Positions 17,402 through 27,175 of a stretch of DNA of 64,000 nt are shown here, piece by piece; within the stretch, counting starts at the first letter, position 1; every line of letters starts with the position of its first letter. Below the pieces are notes generated by a model. It was not told the DNA's origin and searched no databases. It saw only the letters and a program-made list of their open reading frames with translations. The stretch is from the NCBI GenBank assembly GCA_963741845.1, contig CAVUJV010000006.1:124001-188000 (forward strand). Direction: 5' to 3'. The stretch is from Roseiarcus sp963741845. Lineage in GTDB: Bacteria; Pseudomonadota; Alphaproteobacteria; Rhizobiales; Beijerinckiaceae. A program made the translations under genes and the position numbers.

Positions 17402-17875
17402 TTACAGCCCCAGGTCCGAAAGCCCCGGGTGATCGTCGGGCCGCCGCCCGAACGGCCAATGGAATTTCCGCTCATTCTCACCGATCGGCAGGTCGTTGAT
17501 GCTGGCGAAGCGCCTGCGCATCAGACCGCCCTCGTCGAACTCCCACATCTCGTTGCCATAGGAGCGGAACCAACTGGCGCCGTCGTCGCGCCACTCGTAG
17601 GCGAAGCGAACGGCAATCCGATTTTCGTGGAAGGCCCACAGTTCCTTGATGAGGCGGTAGTCGATCTCTCTGTTCCACTTCCGCGCGAGAAAGGCCTGGA
17701 TCGCCGTTCTCCCCTCGAAGAACTCCACGCGATTGCGCCATTGGCTGTCGGGCGTATAGGCGAGCGAGACGCGCACGGGATCGCGGCTGTTCCAGGCGTC
17801 CTCGGCAAGGCGAACCTTTTGGGTCGCGGTTTCGAGCGTGAAGGGCGGGAGAGGCGGGCGGGTTTCCGTCTGCAT
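17402..17875 (-). CDS. DUF1348 / NTF2-like protein
   Basis: 157-aa SnoaL/NTF2-fold protein with the family features TQKVRLAEDAWNSRDPVRV, FFEGRTAIQAFLARKWNRE and RFAYEWRDDGASWFRSYGNE. Members have no agreed enzymatic role. AGGAG lies 7 nt upstream of ATG 17875, which I prefer to the ATG at 17881. It converges with the alcohol dehydrogenase gene and lies downstream of the RND operon on the same strand. Confidence 0.82.
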   Translation of the reverse strand: MQTETRPPLPPFTLETATQKVRLAEDAWNSRDPVRVSLAYTPDSQWRNRVEFFEGRTAIQAFLARKWNREIDYRLIKELWAFHENRIAVRFAYEWRDDGASWFRSYGNEMWEFDEGGLMRRRFASINDLPIGENERKFHWPFGRRPDDHPGLSDLGL

Positions 17876-17950
17876 CGGCATTCTCCTTTCGCGGCGAGCC
17901 TATGGCTGCGAGCGCAGAACGCCGGCGGCGCCTGACCGGCAGGCGCGGCG

Positions 17951-20900
17951 CTAAGCCGCCGCCTTCTCCCTGCCGCCGAACCACGTCGCGTAGAGGGTCG
18001 GCAGGAAGATGAGCGTGAGAAGCGTGCCGACCAGCAGGCCGCCCATGATCGCGAAGGCCATCGGGCCCCAGAACACGGTCGGCGCGATCGGGGTGAGGCC
18101 AAGCACGGTCGAGACCGCGGTCAGCATGATCGGCCGGAAGCGCGAACTCGACGCGTCGATCACGGCGTTCCACACATCCTTGCCCGCCGCTCGCTCGGCC
18201 TCGATCTGGCCGATCAGGATCACCGCGTTCTTGGTGATCATGCCGATGAGCGCCAGCACGCCGAGGATCGCGACGAATCCGAGCGGACGGCCCGAGAGCA
18301 GGAGCGCCGCCACCACGCCGATGAGGCCGAGCGGCGCGACGCTGACGACGACGATGAGGCGCTGAAAGCCTTTCAGCTCGAGCATCAGCACCGTCACCAT
18401 GATGAGCAGCATGAGCGGCGCCATGGCGAGCACCGAGGCCTGCGACTTCGCGCTCTCCTCGACCGTGCCGCCGACCGCGACATGGTAGCCGGCGGGCAAA
18501 GTCTTCTCGAAAGCTTCCATCTTCGGCGCGAGCGCGGTGACGACGGTTTCGGGCAGCACGCCGGGCGCCACGTCCGCGTGCACCGTCAATGTCGGCACGC
18601 GATCGCGGCGCCAGACGAGCGGATAGGTCTGGCTGAATTCGAAGGTCGCGAACTGGCTCAAGGGGACGGTCCTGCCGCCGGGGATCGGGACCTGCAGGTT
18701 CGGCAGCGTTTCGAGCGAGACGCGCTGCTCGTCATTGGCCCGCACGACGAGGTCGACGAGATAGATGTCGTCGCGCACCTGCGTGACGGCGGAGCCGCTC
18801 ATCACCGTGTTGAGGACGCTGGCGATCGAGGCGGAGCTGAGGCCCAGAAGCCGCGCTTCGTTCTGGTCGATGACGATCCGCACCTGACGGGCCGGGTCCA
18901 TCCAGTCGAAATTGACGTTCTCCGCATTGGCGTCGGAGGCGACGACGGCCGCGAGCTTGAGCGCGATGTCGCGCACGGGTCCGATCTCGGGGCCGCTCAC
19001 GCGGTACTGCACGGGCCAGCCGACCGGCGGCCCAAGTTCGAGCGGATAGACGCGCGCAACGACGGACGGGAAGTCCTGCGCCAGCGTCTTTTCGAGCTTG
19101 ACCTTGAGCCGGTCGCGGGCCGCGACGTCCTTGGCGACGATCACGGCCTGCGAGAAGAAACTGTTCGGCAGCTGGACGTTGAGCGGCAGATAGAAGCGGA
19201 TCGCGCCGCGCCCGACATAGGTGCTCCAGCGGGCGACGTCCGGATCGTTCTTCAGCAGGGCGTCGAAGCGTTCGGAGACGGACTGGCTCGCATAGATCGA
19301 GGCGTTCTGCGGCAGGCTCAGATCGACGAGCAGCTCCGGCCGGTCCGAAGACGGGAAGAACTGCCGCGGGATCAGCGGCAGCGCGAGGACCGACGCCACG
19401 AACAGCGCGATCGAGGCCGCGATCGTGAGCCACCGCGCCCGCATCGCGAAGGTGAGGAAGCTGCGGAAGGTGCGGAACACGAAGCCGGGCTCGGAACTCT
19501 TGGCGGGAGCCGGAGGCTTGAGGATCGCCGCGCCGAGGACGGGCGTGAAGAGGACGGCGACGAACCACGAGGCGATGAGCGCCATCGCGACGACGGCGAA
19601 CAGCGAGAAGGTGTATTCGCCCGCCGAACTCGCGGCGAAGCCTACCGGGATGAAGCCCGCGATGGTGACGAGCGTGCCCGCCAGCATCGCGACGGCGTAA
19701 TTGCGGAAGGCGAAGGAGGCCGCCTCGATCTTGCTGTCGCCCGCCGCGAGCCGGTTCATCGTCGCGTCGATGGTCGTCATCGCGTCGTCGACGAGCAGCG
19801 CCAGCGCGATGATGAGCGCCCCGAGCGAAATGCGCTGCATGTCGATATGGGCGAGCTCCATCGCCGTGAAGACGATGGCGAGCGTCAGCGGAATGGCGAG
19901 CGCCACGACGAGGCCCGGACGGATTCCGAGCGCGATGAAGCTGACCGCGAGAATGATCGCGACCGCCTGCCAGAGCGACTCCATGAACTCGGCGATGGCG
20001 CTTTTCACCGTCACCGCCTGGTCGGCGACGAGGATCGGCGTGATGCCGAGCGGCAGGTTGGCGGTCGCCTCCGCCATCGTCTTGTCGATGTTCCGTCCGA
20101 GCGCGAGGATGTCGCCGCCGTCGCGCATGGCGACGGCGAGGCCGATCGCCGGCTGGCCGTTGACCCGGAAAAGCGGCTGGGGCGGATCGGAATAGCCGCG
20201 CCTCACCGTCGCGATGTCGCCAAGGCGCAGGAGCCGCCCGTTGACCGCGAAATTGACGCCGAGCACGTCCTGCTCGGTATGGAAGGCGCCCGAGACGCGA
20301 AGCGAGAGCGCCTCGTCGCTGGTCTCGATCGTGCCGGCCGGCTGAACCACGTTTTGCGCCTGAAGCGCGGCGGTGAGCGCGGAGCGGTCGATGCCGAGGC
20401 TCGCGAGCTCGCGCATCGAGAATTCGACGAAGATCCGCTCGTCCTGCGCGCCGAGGATCTCGATCTTCGAGACGTCCGGCACGTTCAGGAGCTTGGAGCG
20501 CACGCCCTCGACATAGTCGCGCAATTCGCGATGCGTGAAGCCGTCGGCGGTGAATCCGTAGATGATGCCGAACGTGTCGCCGAATTCGTCATTGAAGAAG
20601 GGCCCGCGCACGCCTTGCGGAAGCGTCATCCGCATGTCGCCGACGCTCTTGCGGACGTGGTACCAGATGTCCGGCACTTCCTTGGCGGTGGCGCTGCCCT
20701 TGAGATTGACGAAGATGGTCGTGTCGCCGGCGCGCGTGTAGCTGCGCAGGAAATCGAGCTGCGGAGTCTCCTGCAGCGTGCGCTCGAGCCGCTCGGTGAC
20801 CTGCTTGAGGGTCTCGTCGACGGTGGCGCCCGGCCAGACCGCATGGACGACCATCGTCTTGATGACGAAGCTCGGATCCTCGCTGCGCCCGAGCCGCATG

Positions 20901-20995
20901 TAGGACATGAGGCCCGCGGCGACCGCGATGATCATGAGGTAGATGGTGATGGAACGCCTCGTCAGCGCCCATTCCGAAAGGTTGATCCCGCCCAT
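17951..20995 (-). CDS. RND-family multidrug efflux permease
   Basis: 1014-aa inner-membrane proton antiporter of the AcrB/CusA superfamily. It has twelve helices with two large periplasmic loops (after helices 1 and 7), and the proton-relay Asp pair in LIIALALLVDDAMTT. The opening MGGINLSEWALTRRSITIYL and RLGRSEDPSFVIKTMVV place it in the HAE-type group with short cytoplasmic N-terminus. It follows the adaptor gene by 5 nt, forming a two-gene pump. No outer-membrane channel gene is adjacent, so TolC is presumably encoded elsewhere. Confidence 0.92.
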   Translation of the reverse strand: MGGINLSEWALTRRSITIYLMIIAVAAGLMSYMRLGRSEDPSFVIKTMVVHAVWPGATVDETLKQVTERLERTLQETPQLDFLRSYTRAGDTTIFVNLKGSATAKEVPDIWYHVRKSVGDMRMTLPQGVRGPFFNDEFGDTFGIIYGFTADGFTHRELRDYVEGVRSKLLNVPDVSKIEILGAQDERIFVEFSMRELASLGIDRSALTAALQAQNVVQPAGTIETSDEALSLRVSGAFHTEQDVLGVNFAVNGRLLRLGDIATVRRGYSDPPQPLFRVNGQPAIGLAVAMRDGGDILALGRNIDKTMAEATANLPLGITPILVADQAVTVKSAIAEFMESLWQAVAIILAVSFIALGIRPGLVVALAIPLTLAIVFTAMELAHIDMQRISLGALIIALALLVDDAMTTIDATMNRLAAGDSKIEAASFAFRNYAVAMLAGTLVTIAGFIPVGFAASSAGEYTFSLFAVVAMALIASWFVAVLFTPVLGAAILKPPAPAKSSEPGFVFRTFRSFLTFAMRARWLTIAASIALFVASVLALPLIPRQFFPSSDRPELLVDLSLPQNASIYASQSVSERFDALLKNDPDVARWSTYVGRGAIRFYLPLNVQLPNSFFSQAVIVAKDVAARDRLKVKLEKTLAQDFPSVVARVYPLELGPPVGWPVQYRVSGPEIGPVRDIALKLAAVVASDANAENVNFDWMDPARQVRIVIDQNEARLLGLSSASIASVLNTVMSGSAVTQVRDDIYLVDLVVRANDEQRVSLETLPNLQVPIPGGRTVPLSQFATFEFSQTYPLVWRRDRVPTLTVHADVAPGVLPETVVTALAPKMEAFEKTLPAGYHVAVGGTVEESAKSQASVLAMAPLMLLIMVTVLMLELKGFQRLIVVVSVAPLGLIGVVAALLLSGRPLGFVAILGVLALIGMITKNAVILIGQIEAERAAGKDVWNAVIDASSSRFRPIMLTAVSTVLGLTPIAPTVFWGPMAFAIMGGLLVGTLLTLIFLPTLYATWFGGREKAAA

Positions 20996-21000
20996 CGCCG

Positions 21001-22098
21001 TTAAGACCCGAGCAGCCGGACTTTTTGCCCGTCGTGCAGCGCCTGCACGCCGGCCGTCACGACGACCTCTCCGATGGACAGGCCCCCCGAGACGGCGACG
21101 GTCGCCGGATCGAAGCGCGCGACCTCGACGTTGCGCGGCGACACGGTGAGGGTCTTGGGATCGACGACCCAGACGCCGGGCTGGCTGTTGAAGCGGGTGA
21201 GGGCGGAAGCGGGAATGTCGATGACGCGCGCCGCCTCGGTCTGAACCTCGCCCGTCACCGTCGCGCCGAGCAGCATGGCGGGCGGCGGGTCGGTGAGGCC
21301 CACCCTGACCTCGAAGGTGCGGGTGACCGGATCGGCCTGCGGGCCGACCTCGCGCACCCGGCCCTCAGCCGTGACCTTCGGATCGCTCGTCAGATGGACC
21401 GTAATGACGGCGTTCGCCGACGTCTGGCGGAGCACCTGCGCGGGCACGTCGAACACGGCGTCGCGGCCGTCCTTGCGGGCGAGCGTCCCGATCATCTGCC
21501 CGGCCTGCACGACCGCGCCGGCGCGCGGGCCGACCGCGGTGACGACGCCGGGCGCGTCCGCTTCGAGCTCGGTGAAGCTCACGAGGTCCTCGGCGGTCTT
21601 GACCTGCGCCTCCGCCGCGTCGACCTGAGCCTGCGCGGCCTGCATGGCTTTGAGCGCCTGGTCGTGGTTGGCGCGGGTCGTCCAGCCCTGCTTCAGCAGC
21701 GTGTCCTGCCGGTCGAAATGGTTGCTCGCCTGGACGAGTTGCGCCTCCGCCGCCGCGAGCGCCGCCTGCGCCGAGCGCAGGGTGTTCAGTTCATTCTGGG
21801 ATTCGAGGCGCGCGACGATCTGGCCGGGCTTCACCTGGTCGCCGAGGCGAAGGTCGTTTTCCAGCAGACGGCCGGAGATCCGGAAGGCGAGATTGACCTG
21901 GTCCTCCGCCTCGACCCGCCCGGTCAGCGAGACCGGCGTTCCGGCTTCGCTCTTTTCGACCGTGACGACCCGCACCGGGCGCGGCGCCGGCGCGGCGGCT
22001 TCCTTCTCCTTGCCGCAGGCGGCCAGCGCCAGCGAGGCCGCCAGAGCCGCCGCGGCTCCAAACATGGGACGGGTTGCTTTGAAGTTGCGCTTCGCCAA
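21001..22098 (-). CDS. RND efflux periplasmic adaptor (membrane-fusion lipoprotein)
   Basis: 365-aa HlyD/AcrA-type adaptor that bridges the permease and an outer-membrane channel. From the start at TTG 22098 it has a basic N-terminus, hydrophobic segment and lipobox LAAC, so it is probably a lipoprotein. It continues with the lipoyl half-motif FRISGRLLENDLRLGDQVKPGQ, a coiled coil at about residues 90-160, the second lipoyl half VVTAVGPRAGAVVQAGQ and beta-barrel domains. ATG 22065 would remove the positive N-terminus of the signal, so I prefer TTG, which has GGGGGA 6 nt upstream. Confidence 0.87.
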   Translation of the reverse strand: MAKRNFKATRPMFGAAAALAASLALAACGKEKEAAAPAPRPVRVVTVEKSEAGTPVSLTGRVEAEDQVNLAFRISGRLLENDLRLGDQVKPGQIVARLESQNELNTLRSAQAALAAAEAQLVQASNHFDRQDTLLKQGWTTRANHDQALKAMQAAQAQVDAAEAQVKTAEDLVSFTELEADAPGVVTAVGPRAGAVVQAGQMIGTLARKDGRDAVFDVPAQVLRQTSANAVITVHLTSDPKVTAEGRVREVGPQADPVTRTFEVRVGLTDPPPAMLLGATVTGEVQTEAARVIDIPASALTRFNSQPGVWVVDPKTLTVSPRNVEVARFDPATVAVSGGLSIGEVVVTAGVQALHDGQKVRLLGS

Positions 22099-22104
22099 AC
22101 CAGT

Positions 22105-22145
22105 CCCCCGATTATTTATGGACCAAACAAACTTTATGAATGATT
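22105..22145 (-). promoter_or_regulatory. AT-rich presumed promoter of the RND pump
   Basis: The short gap before the adaptor gene is far richer in A/T than its surroundings and contains TTTATGG and TTTATGA as direct repeats 16 nt apart (plus-strand reading, 22115-22139). It is a plausible promoter/operator region for the pump; no regulator gene lies next to it. Boxes cannot be assigned with confidence. Confidence 0.3.
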
Positions 22146-22177
22146 CGTCGCTCTGTCTCGAATGGCGACGGCGGGTT

Positions 22178-23814
22178 TCAGCCGGAATAGGCGGCCATTG
22201 TGACGAGAGCAAGCACGATCGCGACCAGCGCAAGGGTGGCGGCGGGCCATTGCCGGAAGATCGCTTCGATCCGGTCGAAGGGAGCGCCCAGCGCAAGGCT
22301 CCTGTGGAAAAGACCTTCGGCGAGGACAATGGTGTCGCCTTCCGGGATGGACGGGAGGCGATCCCGGCGCCGGGCGAGCGCCAAGGCGAGGATCCCGCCG
22401 AGAGCGATCGGCCAGAGGCCGTCCCAGATTTTCGCAAAGGTCAGCGCCTCGCCCAGGGCCCCCACCACGGGATAGCCGAGCCAGGGCAGAAAAATCGCGC
22501 CGAGCGCGACGGCGGGCCATAGCCGCGACAGTCTTTCGGGTCCGAAGCTCGCGGCCGGGAAGGGGCTTCCCGACGTCAGCCGCGCGATGAAATGGATCAT
22601 CAGGAGCGCGCTCGCGGCCGACGACAGGCTGGCGAGCGCGCCGGCAAGCCCGTAGCCGAGAAGGTCCTTGGCCGCCATTTTCGCAAGCGCGCCGCCGGTC
22701 AGCGGCAGGCCGGCGAGGCTCAGGGCCAGCGCCGCGGCGAGAACCACGCGCCCCGGCGTCCGTCCGCTCCGGCCGCGAAGGCGCCGATGGTGAGAAACAG
22801 CGCGCCTTTCACGAGGACATGATTGGCGGCGTAGAAAGCGATCTTCGTCGGCGCGCCCGGGTCGCCGGAGGCCAGCGCCGCGCCGAGCGCCGCCGCGATC
22901 ACGCCCATCTGGCTGATGCTCGAATAGCCGAGCACGGCTCTCGGGTTCTGCTGCGTGAGGCCGACGGCCGCGCCGTAGAAGGCGGAGACGAATCCCACGA
23001 TCATCAGCGCGTCGCCCCAGCCGGGCAGCGTCGCGCCGAGCGGCAGGAAGCGGATGAGCCCGATCACGCCCGCCTTGACCCCGGCGCCGCTGAGCACGGC
23101 GGCGGCGGGAATGGGGCCGGTCGCGTAGGAAAGGGGCATCCAGCCGTTCAGCGGGACGAGACCCATCTTCATGCCGAAGCCCGCGACGATCAGCGCGATG
23201 GCCGCGTCGCGCCAGGGCGACGCGGGCAGGGCGGCCATGACTTCGTCGATGCGCACGCCGCCGCCCGGCGCCCCGGCGGAGAGCATCGCGAAGGCCAGCA
23301 GCAGGAAGGCTTCGCCGAGAATGGCGAAGGCCATGTAGATCGCGCCGACCCGCTTCGTGTCGGCCTGCGCATCCGTCACGATCATTCCGTAGGCCGGGAT
23401 GCTGACGAGGGCGTAGACGAGATAGAAGGACAGAAGATCGGCGGCGATGAAGACGCCGAGGCTTCCGATCATGGTGAGCAGCCACGAGACCGCGAAGCGC
23501 TCGTCGTGCGCGGCTTTCCTGTCCGCGAACACGCCCGCGCTGACGACGATCCAGAGAAGGGCCGAAGCGGCGAGCATCAGCGCGCCGGGCGCATCGAGCC
23601 ACAGGCTGAGACGAATCTGCGGGACGTCCAGCCCGACCGGGCCGTCCAGAAGGACGAAAATCGCCGCGGCCAGCCCGGGGATCGGCGCCAGTCCCTGCAA
23701 CGAAAGCGCGAGCGGGCGGAGCTGGCGCGAGAGGCAGGCGGCGAGGAGGGCGACCGGCGCCGCCAAAGTGGCCGCGAGGAGCAGGACGCCCAAGGGGGAG
23801 CCGGTTCCCGTCAT
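22178..23814 (-). CDS. Second proton-conducting antiporter subunit of the Mrp cluster (NuoL/M/N-like), one frameshift
   Basis: About 545 aa after correction; about fourteen helices, homologous to MrpA/MrpD and complex I antiporter subunits. It shows the family helix with GFGMKMGLVPLNGWMPLSYA (discontinuous-helix lysine region) and KAGVIGLIRFLPLG, then SSISQMGVI and NHVLVKGALFL. The ATG at 23814 overlaps the mrpD stop (ATGA). The frame breaks at about 22763-22773, where one base appears missing before GRTPGRVVLAAALALSLAG; the remaining 190 residues are in the second frame. It is the last gene of the operon and lacks the DUF4040/MnhB extension of a classical MrpA. Confidence 0.8.
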
Positions 23815-25320
23815 GTCGGCGCCGCCGTCGCCGTCAGGGCCGGGCGGCCGATCCCGAGGAAATCGAAGAAGCCCTGCGGCGCGAAGCCGAGCGCCACGGC
23901 GAGGATCGCGAGCGCAAGCGCAATCGCCTCGCGGCTTCGTTTCGGCGGCGCTTTCAGCGCGATCGCCTCGCCGAACAGAGCTTTCGACAGAATGCGATAG
24001 ACATAGCCCGCGGCGAGCAGCCCGCCGGCCAGAATGACCAGCGCCCAGACCCATTGGCCCGAGGCGATCGAGGCGCGCAGCAGGAGCCACTTCGCTCCGA
24101 ACCCGCCGCTCGGCGGCAGGCCCATCAGCGAAAGACCGGCGAGGCCGAGCGCGAGGATCGTCATCGGCATCGCCCGCCCGGCGCCCGCGAACTCCCCGAT
24201 CCGGTCATGACCGAGCGCTTCGGCGATCAGTCCCGCCGCGAGGAACATCGCCGCCTTCGCGAAGGCGTGGGACATCACCTGCATGAAGCCGCCCGTCCAG
24301 CCGTCGGCGCTCCAGGCGATGCGATCCGGCGGCGAGCGGAAAGATGAGGAACAGGTAGCCGATCTGGGCGATGGTCGAATAGGCGACGAGCAGCTTGAGC
24401 CGCGGCTGCTTCAGCGCGATGACGCTGCCGAACAGGATCGCGCCCGAGCCGAGCGCCGCGAGAAAGGCGCTGGCCGCGCCGAACGTCAGGGCGGGCAGCA
24501 CGGTGAACCAGAGGCGCACGACGACGAAGAACGAGCCTTTCACGACAAGGCCGGAGAGGACGGCGCTTGCGCCGGCGGGCGCGTTCGCATGGGCTGGCGG
24601 CAGCCACAGATGCAGCGGAAAGAGCGCGGTCTTGGCGAGAAGTCCCGCCGTCATCAGCGCCGCCGCGAGCCACACGGGCGGCACGGACTGGACGCGCTCG
24701 GAGAGCAGCGCGAGGTCCAGCGTGCCGTAGGTTCCGTAAAAGAGCGCCGCGCCGAGCAGATAGAAGATCGAGCCGCAGAGCGCGAAGAGAAGGTAGCGCA
24801 GCGCCGCCGCGAGCGTTTCGGGCTTGCCGCTGACGCAGACGAGCGGCGCGGCGGCGAAGGTGAGGAGCTCGATCCCGACATAGAGATTGAAGAGGTCGTG
24901 GCCGAGAAACAGCAGCGCCAGCGCCGCCCATATCGCCTGCAGCATGATCCAGAAGACGAGGGGCGCGCGGGCCTCCGAAACTCCGGGCGGCGTCTCGAAA
25001 TTGGCGCGGGCGAAAAGGGACGCAGCCGGGATGATGAGCGCAGTCACCACAAGCAGCGCCGCCGACACGCCATCCGCCTGAAGCGCGATGCCGAGCGGCG
25101 GGGAAACGCCGCCGATGATGTAAACGATCGGCGCCCCCGTCCGCCAGACGAAGACCGCGATCGCAACGGCGAGCGCAAGTCCGGCCGGCGCGATGGCGAG
25201 CGTGATCCGCTCCGCCCATTTCCCGCCGAGCAGGAAAGAGACAATCATGCCCGCGACCGGCAACAGGATTGCCGGGACGAGCAGGGCGCCGCCCGCGCTG
25301 GTTGCAAGGGCGGCGGTCAT
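23811..25320 (-). CDS. mrpD: Na+/H+ antiporter subunit D, one frameshift
   Basis: About 502 aa after correction. It is the proton-translocating Mrp subunit homologous to NuoM/N, with FLGHDLFNLYVGIELLTFA carrying the conserved Glu of helix 5, KTALFPLHLWLPPAHANAP with the Lys and His of helix 7, and YSTIAQIGYLF. The frame breaks at about 24325-24337; removing one C joins IFPLA to PDRIAWSADGWTGG, and the C-terminal part beginning MQVMSHAFAKAAMFLAAG then reads to TGA 23811. ATG 25320 overlaps the expected mrpC stop (ATGA). Confidence 0.87.
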
Positions 25321-25659
25321 TTGTCGCCCGCGTCGCTGGAGCTCTTTCGTCCAGGCGTTCGGGTCGAGCGTGAGACGCCCGGTCGCTTCGTAGAGGCGAA
25401 GGATGAGCGCGACAGCGATGGCGCTGGCGGCGAAGGCGACGACGATGCCGGTGATGACGAGCGCCTGCGGAACCGGATCGGCATGGAAGCCCGCGCCCGC
25501 GCCGCGCCGCGCGATCACGCCGAAGAGCAGGAATACGCCGCTGCCGATCACGCTGAAGGCGAGAACCTTCCGCAGGAGTTGCGGATTGACGATGAAGCCG
25601 TAGAGGCCGAGACCGACGAGGATCGCCCCGGTGACGCCCGCAATGCTGGAGACCGTCAC
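25317..25659 (-). CDS. mrpC: Na+/H+ antiporter subunit C (NuoK-like)
   Basis: About 113 aa, three helices, NuoK-like: GAILVGLGLYGFIVNPQLLR, then KVLAFSVIGSGVFLLFG and PVPQALVITGIVVAFAASA, with the conserved Glu of NuoK not obvious. GTG 25659 overlaps the preceding stop (GTGA). In the printed sequence it reads on into mrpD without a stop; removing one C at about 25336-25342 gives the ending LSDAGDK and a TGA overlapping the mrpD ATG, the usual mrpC-mrpD coupling. I therefore list two genes. Confidence 0.85.
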
Positions 25660-26603
25660 GATGCGGGTTTCCTCAGCGGCGGGCCGGCGATGAGCATCGG
25701 AATCGACGCCGCGATCGAGAGCAGCATGAAAACTTCGACGAAGAGGATGACAGGCTTCACGAAGCCCGGCGGGTAGGAGAGGAAGCTGCCGCCCATGAAG
25801 GGGCCGAGCAGCGCCACGACGACGAAGACAGCCGGCCCCGCGACGAGCGCAAGCCTGAGCCGGCGCGAGGCGATCCGCGGCGGATCGGCGAGCCTCGCCA
25901 TCATCACGACGATCCACATCGCGGCGAGGATGGCGCCGGCCTGAAACGCGCCGCCGGGTTCGTCCGCGCTGACCCAGAAGATATGCAGGCCGATGAGGAC
26001 GCCGATCGGCGCGATCATGCGCGCGAGGAAGATCAGCGCGCGGTCCGGCTCAGCTCTGCCGAGCGGCGCCGGCGCGCCGCCCCAGAAGCGGTCGGGCGCG
26101 ATCGACCAGACGCCGACGACCGCGAGCAGAAGCACGGCCTTCTCCAGCATCGTGTCGAAGGCGCGATAGACGATCAGCACCGCGGTGACGGGATTGCCGA
26201 GGCCCGCGGCTTCGAGTCCGCTCTTCGCCTCGGGCGCGAGGGTCGGCGGCGGCTCCGGCAGAACGAGGACGACGGCCGCCAGCGCGCCGGCGACCATCAG
26301 ACTGAGCAGCGCCGCGAGCGCCTTCTGGCCGGCGCCCGCCCGGTCGCCCGGCTCGACCGCGAGCGCCGAGCGCAATCGCGATCCGGCCGTCACCAGCAGA
26401 ACGCCGGTCGCGCCGCCGCCGATCGCCGCCTCGGTGAGCGCGACGTCCGGCGCCAGAAGCCGGACCCAGACGATCGCGAGGATCAGCCCATAGGCGACAT
26501 AGCCGACGACCGCGCCGAACAGCTCGCGCGCGAAAATGGTCCAGGCCGCGACGCCGATCACGAGAAGCGCCAGACAGAGATCGAGAAGCTGATAGAGAAT
26601 CAC
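25656..26603 (-). CDS. DUF4040 (MbhD-like) plus MnhB domain antiporter subunit
   Basis: 315-aa membrane protein with two parts. Residues 1-90 are the DUF4040/MbhD module (YVAYGLILAIVWVRLLAPDVALTEAAIGGG, read in pieces), equivalent to the C-terminal end of classical MrpA. Residues of about 180-315 are an MnhB domain (FLARMIAPIGVLIGLHIF, PGGAFQAGAILAAMWIVVMM, SYPPGFVKPVILF). In classical Mrp operons these sit in MrpA and MrpB; here they are one polypeptide read without a break. GTG 26603 overlaps the mrpG stop. Confidence 0.83.
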   Translation of the reverse strand: MILYQLLDLCLALLVIGVAAWTIFARELFGAVVGYVAYGLILAIVWVRLLAPDVALTEAAIGGGATGVLLVTAGSRLRSALAVEPGDRAGAGQKALAALLSLMVAGALAAVVLVLPEPPPTLAPEAKSGLEAAGLGNPVTAVLIVYRAFDTMLEKAVLLLAVVGVWSIAPDRFWGGAPAPLGRAEPDRALIFLARMIAPIGVLIGLHIFWVSADEPGGAFQAGAILAAMWIVVMMARLADPPRIASRRLRLALVAGPAVFVVVALLGPFMGGSFLSYPPGFVKPVILFVEVFMLLSIAASIPMLIAGPPLRKPAS

Positions 26604-26894
26604 TCGACCGCTCCGCGCCTGCGCAGGACGGCGCCGATCATCTGGGCGACCGCCGCGCTCGACAGTTGGACGAGCGCCCAGAGAAGGACAAGCTTGAGCC
26701 CGCCGAGCAGGCTTTCGGCTCTCGGCAGCAGGCCCAAGCACGACGAGGCCGAGGCCCAGATTGTCAGCCTTGGTGAGCGCGTGCAGGCGCGAAAGCGAAT
26801 CGGGGAAGCGCAGCAGCGCGACCGTTCCCGCGAGGAAGAAGACAGCGCCGGCGGCGATGGCGAGCGCGCTGAAAATGTCGAGCGCGAGGGTCAT
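26600..26894 (-). CDS. mrpG: Na+/H+ antiporter subunit G, one frameshift
   Basis: About 97 aa after correction; three-helix MnhG/PhaG subunit with LRFPDSLSRLHALTKADNLGLGLV, the family signature (read here in two overlapping stretches). The frame breaks at about 26731-26736; removing one G from GGG continues the protein as LLPRAESLLGGLKLVLLW to RRRGAVE and TGA 26600. The stop overlaps the next gene by four bases and the ATG at 26894 overlaps the mrpF stop. Confidence 0.84.
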
Positions 26895-27175
26895 GGTTCG
26901 GGCGCCTCCGTCCGCTCCGGCTCATCCGCGGACGCGCTGTTGACGAAGGCGATCGAGGCGAAGGCGGCGAGCAGCGCGAGCCCGAGCGCGACATCCTCGA
27001 CGCCCGCGACGCCGCTCGCGGACGCCGCCAGAAGAAGGGCGGCTATGCCCCCGGTGCCGAGCAATTGCACGGACATCATGCGATCGACTTCGAGAGGGCC
27101 GTAGAGCACGCGCGCGAGGCCCGCCGCCACGGTGAGCAGAATGAAGCCAGCCGCGGCGTAAAGAATCTCAGTCAC
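26891..27175 (-). CDS. mrpF: Na+/H+ antiporter subunit F
   Basis: 94-aa MnhF-type subunit with three short helices and the conserved GPLEVDRMMSVQLLG loop. GTG 27175 overlaps the end of mrpE by 8 nt, and the stop overlaps the mrpG ATG (ATGA). Length and order E-F-G match Mrp/Mnh operons exactly. Confidence 0.87.
   Translation of the reverse strand: MTEILYAAAGFILLTVAAGLARVLYGPLEVDRMMSVQLLGTGGIAALLLAASASGVAGVEDVALGLALLAAFASIAFVNSASADEPERTEAPEP

Noticed and set aside
18482..21004. 840-codon open frame on the plus strand opposite the RND permease
   Set aside because: The composition is typical of antisense frames in GC-rich DNA (very rich in Arg, Asp, Gly, His), and the RND protein on the other strand is unmistakable.
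24315..25659. MrpC-MrpD fusion protein
   Set aside because: The printed frame is continuous, but a one-base correction restores the stop of mrpC overlapping the mrpD start, the universal arrangement in this family.
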